From: Daphnia carinata
Lineage: Eukaryota > Arthropoda > Branchiopoda > Diplostraca > Daphniidae
Length of the DNA stretch: 64,000 bases
NCBI RefSeq assembly: GCF_022539665.2
Contig: NC_081336.1
Span: 1,612,001-1,676,000 of the forward strand
Direction: 5' to 3'
The notes beneath the pieces are model-generated. The model worked only from the letters and a program-made list of their open reading frames with translations, had not been told where the DNA came from and made no database searches. The position numbers were made by a program, and so were the translations under genes. Every line of letters starts with the position of its first letter. The stretch's first letter is position 1. This document shows, piece after piece, positions 57,655 to 64,000 of the stretch.

Positions 57655-58786
57655 ATGGCGTCTGATGCATCCGGCGCCAACAAATCATGGGAATTAACAT
57701 TGTACGAGCTACAGAGAACACCGCAAGTGGCCATCGAAGACAACACCGAAATCGCCGTTTCCCCCAGAAGCCTTCACAGTGAACTCATGTGTCCGATATG
57801 CCTGGATATGCTGAAGCAAACCATGACCACCAAGGAGTGTCTGCACCGATTCTGCTCTGACTGCATCATCACAGCACTACGGTCTGGCAATAAAGAGTGC
57901 CCAACTTGCCGCAAGAAACTAGTTTCCAAACGATCACTGAGACCAGACCCCAACTTTGACATGCTCATTTCCAAGATATACCCCAGCAGAGATGAGTATG
58001 AAGCACATCAGGAAAGAGTCTTAGCAAACCTGAGCAAGAGTCACTCACAGTCAGCACTACTCAATTCTATTGAAGAAGGAATGAAGATCCAGTCCCAAAA
58101 CAGAGCCACGAGGATCAGGAAGAATGCTCCAGAAAATGAGCCAAACAATTCCATAACTACCACTCCAAATGTCAGTGCACCTTCTACCCCTACTCCAACT
58201 GAATCTGTACCTTCAGCCAAAAAGAAGCCCAAGTTATCAACCAATCTCTCTGAAAACGAATCTACCGGCTCGGGTGCTGAAGGACCGAGTGATCATGGTG
58301 CTACAGAAAAACTTTGTGAGGAACAAAGTGGTCCTTCCTGTTCCGGCGGAAAATCATTTAATGAGATCGAATTGGTATTTAAACCGCATCCAGTGGAAAT
58401 GGGAAACGACAACGATCTGATTAAAGCTCTCAAAGAAAATTCCATCAGATATATCAAAACAACTTCAAACGCTACTGGTAATTTAAAAATTCGTTTCTGT
58501 TTTTCCAATGCCGTATGTTGACATCACTGGATAAATGTGTTATATGTATTTTTATTTTTGTTTAGTTGAACATCTAAGCAAATATCTTGCAATGAGATTG
58601 ACCCTGGATTTGGAATCTGAGATACCGGACTCGCTAACCAACTTTTGCATTTACATCTCTCCGGGTCCGAGCCAATTTGTCGTTCTCAGTGGGATGCAGA
58701 CGCTGGATGATGTCAATGAAAAATATTGGAAATCCAACCAACCATTAGAGATGTTTTATTCTTGGAAAAAGTCCAGCGTTCAATGA
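57655..58786 (+). CDS. Sce: Polycomb E3 ubiquitin ligase RING1/RING2 (Sce)
   Basis: Exons 57655-58477 and 58566-58786; 347 residues. Catalytic subunit of Polycomb repressive complex 1, which monoubiquitinates histone H2A in the nucleus. The N-terminus has [13 protein letters not shown] and [19 protein letters not shown]. The C3HC4 RING starts at Cys46 and runs through [19 protein letters not shown] to [19 protein letters not shown]. After it come [20 protein letters not shown], a low-complexity Ser/Thr/Pro middle with a KKKPK cluster, and the C-terminal RAWUL domain ([43 protein letters not shown]) that binds CBX or RYBP. Near-identity to the vertebrate RING region makes the call secure. Confidence 0.97.
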
Positions 58787-59877
58787 AACTCCATCCGTTC
58801 CACGAAACTGGCAAACCGAGTAAGACGGAAGAAGGAAAAGGATGACAAAGTTGAAAATGAAGCGACCAAACTCTCTCAGACCTGGCATAACGAATGCTCG
58901 GTCATTTACCTTTGTACAAGTGTTCTCACATACTTTCCCGTGTTGACGTTTAAGTTAAATGTACCGCGATAAATAACAAAAACAAAAAAAAAGTATTGGT
59001 TTACCCCGTGAGATCGCGCTCTGATCAAATGAATGAAACTTCAACACCTTTTTTCTCTTCCTATCGTTAGATAGAACATTGACGCTTCAGTTGTCGGCGT
59101 TCGATGGCCAACGCCAATCTAACAGGGCCGGTGGAAAAGTGGTAAAACTCTTTAAGACACTCGTGAGAAGTTAAAAGAAAATGACGTACCTTGGGAAACG
59201 GAAATGAAAAGCGAGGTTGAGGGAGATGTGTCGCATCGGCTCGTGGGAATGGACAAGACTTACATTTTTGGGTAGATTCGTATTTTAGACCTTACTACAT
59301 CGAAAATGCATACCGATGGGGTGACACTTTGCGCATACCATTACCATGCCACGAATAGCTTAAAGAACGGCATCATAACCAACTGCACGCTCCATTGCAT
59401 CCGTCGTATATTGCAGCTCGATCGATTTCTTATTTGAGTGATTTATTATTTTAATAAATTGCCTTGTTGAGACAAGTTGTTTTAATTTCGTCGGTACCGT
59501 CAATACCCCTACGCAGCGATATTATGTTCCCAGAGAAATCAAAACATTCTGATTTTGTTTTTCAATCGTGATTCTAAACCCAGAGGCCAGTTTCGTGATA
59601 ACGGTTATTGCAGGTTAACATAACGTACTTGTCGGCATCCCAGGTAGAAAACGAGAAAGAGATTTGGCAAGAGCGTCACGATCGTAGTACTTCAGTCAGC
59701 TGATCGCCAATCGAGTTGTCAAAAATTCTGTGGCGCATGTTATTTACTTCTGCTCTGTCTCGTCAATGTGGCCAATGACGAAATGGATACTCTTCGATTA
59801 ATTTTGATCGTTGATTTAGTGCACTTTGTGAATGCTACTTTATAATCAGACTACACAGCATATTAACGTAATTTTCT
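58787..59877. other. Intergenic between RING1 and LMTK genes
   Basis: 3' UTR of RING1 (AATAAA-like near 59451) and upstream region of LMTK. No further gene seen. Confidence 0.5.
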
Positions 59878-62800
59878 ATGGAAATGGGAATGCTCAGCAA
59901 CTTTTTGCCAAGTACCTGTCTACTCTACACTGCATGGATCTGTGTTTTTTGCCATGTTCATGCAAGACCCTCTGATATTTTAAGCCCAGGTAAAACTTTC
60001 TATAGCTATAGCTGAAGCAATAATTTTTATAGTATTACTGGTCCTTTTTTTCAAAACAGATACTCAAAATGAAGACGGAATGCACTTGGGGTTTGGTGTG
60101 TGGGTGGCTGCAGCTGCAGGTTTTGTGGTTGTGTCGGTAAGCCTGGCTATTTGTGTTTGCTGCAGAAAACCAAAAGGTTTTGCAGAATTTAGAAGCTCAA
60201 CTCAGTTGGCAGAGATTTCTTCAGCCCCACCAGCAGAAGTTACTTTATTCCCACCGCCTTCCCTGTTACTGAACCGTGAAGACCTGGAAGTGAGTTTTGA
60301 ACCACTACCAAGACCTCAGCATCAAGCTGTCAATACATATCGACCCAAGGAGGTTACAGAGTGGATAGGTGAGCTAGGACAGTTTTTGCAGTTAGCGTAA
60401 AGATCTTTTAACACCTGTTCATTTCCCCCCACTCTAGAAAATGGCCAAGGTTTGTTTCCCAGGTGTAACATACAGTATTTACGGGAAGTTGGACGTGGTT
60501 GGTTTGGACAGGTGAGATTAAAAGCTTGTCTGTAAATCATGTGAAAATAATAATTCCATTTTGTCTAAGGTTGTGGAAGCAGAGGTCAAAGATCTTGTAG
60601 CTGATCAAGTAACTTCTCGATGTGTTGTGAAAATTCTACGCCCAGAAGCTTCTGTCTCCCAGCATTCCAAGTTCCTTAAGGACGTACAGCCTTTGCTGAA
60701 ACTCGATCACCCACATGTGATGAAGCTTTACGGGTGTTGTCTCGAGACTTCTCCTTTCCTCGTTCTCTTGCAACACTGTGCCAATGGAGATCTGAAACAG
60801 TTTCTTGCGGCATATAGCCCATCGAAAGGGTAACTTTGAACAAGGGCTTTTTTCTTTTTGCATTATGCAAGTATTGCTGTTACAGGACTCAAGGTGTTCC
60901 ACCATTGCCAGAGAATGTGCTACTACGCATGGCCTGTGAGGCAGCAGAGGGCTTGTCGCAGTGGCATCAAACTGGATTTTCTCACCCCGATGTGGCTGCA
61001 AGGAGTTATATGGTAACGGGCGATATGAGTGTAGTGATAGGAGACTACGGTACGCATACTGTTACGTATCGAGAAGAATATCTTGATACGGGTCATCAGT
61101 TGTTGCCCATTCGGTGGTGTGCACCTGAATACTTCGAAACACCCGGTGAAATTGACCAAACTCTAGGTTTGATTCATATAAATTTTGATTCATAACATTT
61201 GTCTTGACAATGTTTTTGCACTTTCAGCGGGAAATGTTTGGAGTTTTGGTGTTGTCCTGTGGGAAATTTTATCAATAGGCAGTCGACCTTATGCTGCTCT
61301 AACAGACGAGCAGGTGTTGCAACAAGTTGTTCAGGAAAAGCGGACCATCCTGAATCCTCCTAGTTTCACCTATCAACAAAATCAAGCGTTGTATCAGTTG
61401 ATGCTACATTGTTGGGAGGTTGACGCGCCGTTGCGACCTCGCATGGAAGTTGTCGCTTCCCGTTTGGCTGCTGCGTGCGCCGGTGTAAGCCGTGACGTGG
61501 AACTTGACTTGGAGAGGGCTTTTGACTCTCGATGGAACGCAGCTAAGCCTAGCAAGTCAAGTTTGTCGGAGCAAGACGAAGAATCGCCATCGGCTAGTTT
61601 AAACAACTTGCACGGCTCGTTGGACAATCTTGAGGAACAAAGCAAAGAAATCCTTTCGCCAGGCACTGACAAAGAATCCGAGAGTGGCTACTCGGCTAAA
61701 GGTTTGCTTCTAGAACTCGTTCATCGAGTTCATTATTAAATGCTTCCTTTTGTTTCTCATAGTATCGGCTGCGCTACGGAGTTTAGACGAAGCCTTAGCA
61801 GCTGCCGAAGCCACAGACGACGAAGAAGATGATGATGATGATGATATCCTTCCTGAGCCTAGTTTCCAATTTGGCGATCTCCAGGCAGACCAAGCTGAAG
61901 CTGAACAAGAAACAGATCAGTCTAGTGACAGTAATGGGAGCCTTTTTTCTTCGCGATCATGGCAGGAGAAAGTGGTACGCGGTGAATTGACCGCCATGGT
62001 CCGCGAAAAGTCCCGCAGTGTGCAGGATCTGATGGTCTTGACTGCTGTCGAACCAATGAGCGATATCGAGTTTCTGTCGTTCAATCAGCCTTCGAAACCG
62101 GATCAGCAAGAAAATGTTTCACAGCCAATTGCGCCTCAAATATCTGTCACGTCACCATCATTTACTGTTAGATCGCCCATGATGGAATCCGATGTGCCAT
62201 TGCTGGAATCGAATGATTCAAAGTATTTCGATTTGACTTATTTTACGTTTTTTTAAGCATAAAAATGCTGAAGCATTCTATCTCTAGTAACGGAAAAGAT
62301 AGCTTGGATACCGGAACTTATATGACACGCAATCGGAATCGATTGACCTCGACACCGCGGGAAGACACTGACTTTGAAGCCATGGAATCGAGGTATTGAT
62401 TACGATTGATGTAGCGTCAAAAAATCGTTAGCCGACATGCAGTACATTTTGGTGACCATGAAAACTAGTTTCAGAGATCAAACGAAGCCATCCGAGTATG
62501 CACCGTTCTCGCCAGAAAGTTTAGATGCCACTGATTTCACTTCGACGGACCAAGGATCAGCTCGTCGACCTCCAGAAAACATGAATGCTTCTACGGTATA
62601 ACACATAAATTATTCATTCATAGACTAACTTTCAAGGTGTTTAATTGACATTATAGAGCGTGATTCTTGGACCGTCGGACGAGCTGGGTCTTCACGTTTT
62701 TCAAGGGGTGACATCGATGATGCAAAATGAAAGCGAAGATCCTTTTGATGAAGGCGCTGCTGCCGTTCCCATAAATGCATTTGCTGTAGAAGATGAAGAG

Positions 62801-63963
62801 CCTACACCTACTGAAACAGCTCGTCTGGCAGTAAATTTAGAAGCGTGGAAAAACTTTCTAGAGCAGTCCTACCCTCAACATCCCTCCGAAGCTGAACATC
62901 ATAATGTCGATGTTAGTGATACCCCTCTTCAGCTCAAGGATAGCGGCATCGCCCGACCAAGTTTTAGTACCTCTGTTGATGTACTAGGTAAAAAAAAAGC
63001 CGTTTCTGCTATTTTTTATGATGAAGTACAAGATGAAATTTGTTTTTCAGGAAGTACATTAGGAAACGAAGAAAGCGTCAATCGTGAATGGATGGATGAT
63101 TTGTCGTTGGTTGCACGAATGTGGAATGAAGAGTTGGCTGCTGCTTTGGCGCTAGACAGCAGCGCCGTGCAACAGCCTCATCAACTCAACGCCTCCTTAA
63201 CGGATACAGATCCAAATCTGGAAGATGGCGTTGCTAATATTTCCAGTTTGTCCAATGATTTGTCATACATATCGCCATCGAAGCGGGAGGATACGTATTT
63301 TTCGTATGATAAAATTGATGACGATATTCGTGAACAAGAGGAGAGAGCCGTCCGAAGAAAAGATCTTTCAACGATCAGGGAAGAAAGAGAAAGTGTTAGC
63401 TCCAGCGAAATGGGAGCCACACCGAACAATAACGCAGATACAGGTCGCGGATTGCTTTCGCAACTGCAGCTCAAAAATCGAATGCAACGCCATTTAGATG
63501 TCTCAGGATCTTCAGACTCGGATGGAAGCGACGATTGTCGTGACGACGATGAAGAAGTTCTTATTGTAGATTTAGAGAACAAGCGAGCCGTCATGATGGA
63601 AGGACAAAGCCCAAAATTGAAAGCAGCTATTGCCTCACAGAATTATGAAGAAATATTTGCCGTCCGTCCCACAAATGCTCACAGTATTATGGTATGTTTT
63701 ACAATGCTTGAAAATCCTCGGGTCCTTTTAATTCTTTGTGGTTTTAACAGGAAAATGGGAAGTCTCCATCTTACAACAGAAAAGACCCACCTAACGGCGC
63801 CATACTCGACGAAATTGAAAAAGACAACGATAATGATATCGATGACGAAGACGAAGGAGGAGATCAGGGAGAAGAAGAAGAAGAGGGAGACGATGGCGAG
63901 ATTGTCAACGATTTTGAAGATGATGATGAAGAAGACGACGAGGAAGGGGACGAAGGTATAGCC
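59878..63963 (+). CDS. Lemur tyrosine kinase-like transmembrane kinase (LMTK/AATK), 5' part; 3' end outside window
   Basis: Exons 59878-59989, 60060-60368, 60438-60511, 60570-60829, 60886-61166, 61228-61701, 61763-62222, 62288-62392, 62475-62595, 62657-62987, 63051-63691 and 63751-63963, the last ending before GTGAGT. N-terminal hydrophobic signal, then a membrane span (VWVAAAAGFVVVSVSLAICV) and a juxtamembrane CCRK. Kinase domain: YLREVGRGWFGQV (P loop), Lys186 in VVKIL, SHPDVAARSY for the catalytic loop, GDYG for DFG, PIRWCAPE for APE, then NVWSFGVVLWEILSIGSRPY. LMTK landmarks (GRGWFG, DYG, RWxAPE) fit. The catalytic-loop Asn is Ser292, so activity is in doubt. The long tail is acidic and Ser-rich with Asp/Glu runs (about 61826 and 63836-63953), as in LMTKs, which act in endosomal recycling and neurite growth in vertebrates. 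Confidence 0.88.
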
Positions 63964-64000
63964 GTGAGTAACTTTAGATGGCAAGCGTGCTACCCGGCCA

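Overview
The window looks like nuclear DNA of a small arthropod, most likely a branchiopod crustacean such as Daphnia. Genes are densely packed and split by introns that are mostly 60-110 nt with GT/AG ends. Intergenic DNA is AT-rich, and the coding families are metazoan. I saw no transposon, CRISPR array or prokaryotic operon. The genus is an inference; no species-diagnostic marker is present.

Left part (1-16.5 kb). The window opens inside a Scribble-type PDZ scaffold gene (last three PDZ domains, ends 2307). Then come weak minus-strand exons of a possible secreted protein, two tandem copies of an uncharacterised Thr-rich secreted protein (4825-6032 and 7049-8341), a tRNA-Leu(UAA), a catalytically dead serine protease homologue (10398-11886), a core-1 galactosyltransferase (C1GALT1-like) that carries one apparent frameshift, with a decayed copy of its 3' end nearby, and a GT31/beta-1,3-galactosyltransferase. 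Thr-rich secreted proteins and enzymes of Thr/Ser-linked glycans therefore sit side by side.

Middle (16.5-42 kb). A minus-strand snoRNA host gene carries four box C/D snoRNAs in consecutive introns, each D box 65-71 nt from the next exon. Left of it begins a minus-strand gene of about 22.7 kb for a bifunctional pseudouridine-5'-phosphate glycosidase/pseudouridine kinase, 14 exons, 705 codons. Two plus-strand genes are nested in its introns: a claudin-like four-pass protein (19921-20879), and a tetraspanin with a very large extracellular loop (35647-37839) in a 16.6-kb intron crowded with homopolymers and microsatellites.

Right part (42-64 kb). An EFHC-type DM10-domain ciliary gene that is short for its family, an ASAP-type ArfGAP (BAR-PH-ArfGAP-ANK-SH3, 16 coding exons, minus strand), a divergently placed Polycomb RING1/Sce gene, and the 5' part of a lemur tyrosine kinase (LMTK/AATK) gene that runs off the end.

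Exon borders were placed by eye from splice sites, reading phase and remembered family patterns. Phases close for every multi-exon gene listed except where stated (C1GALT1, one Scribble exon).
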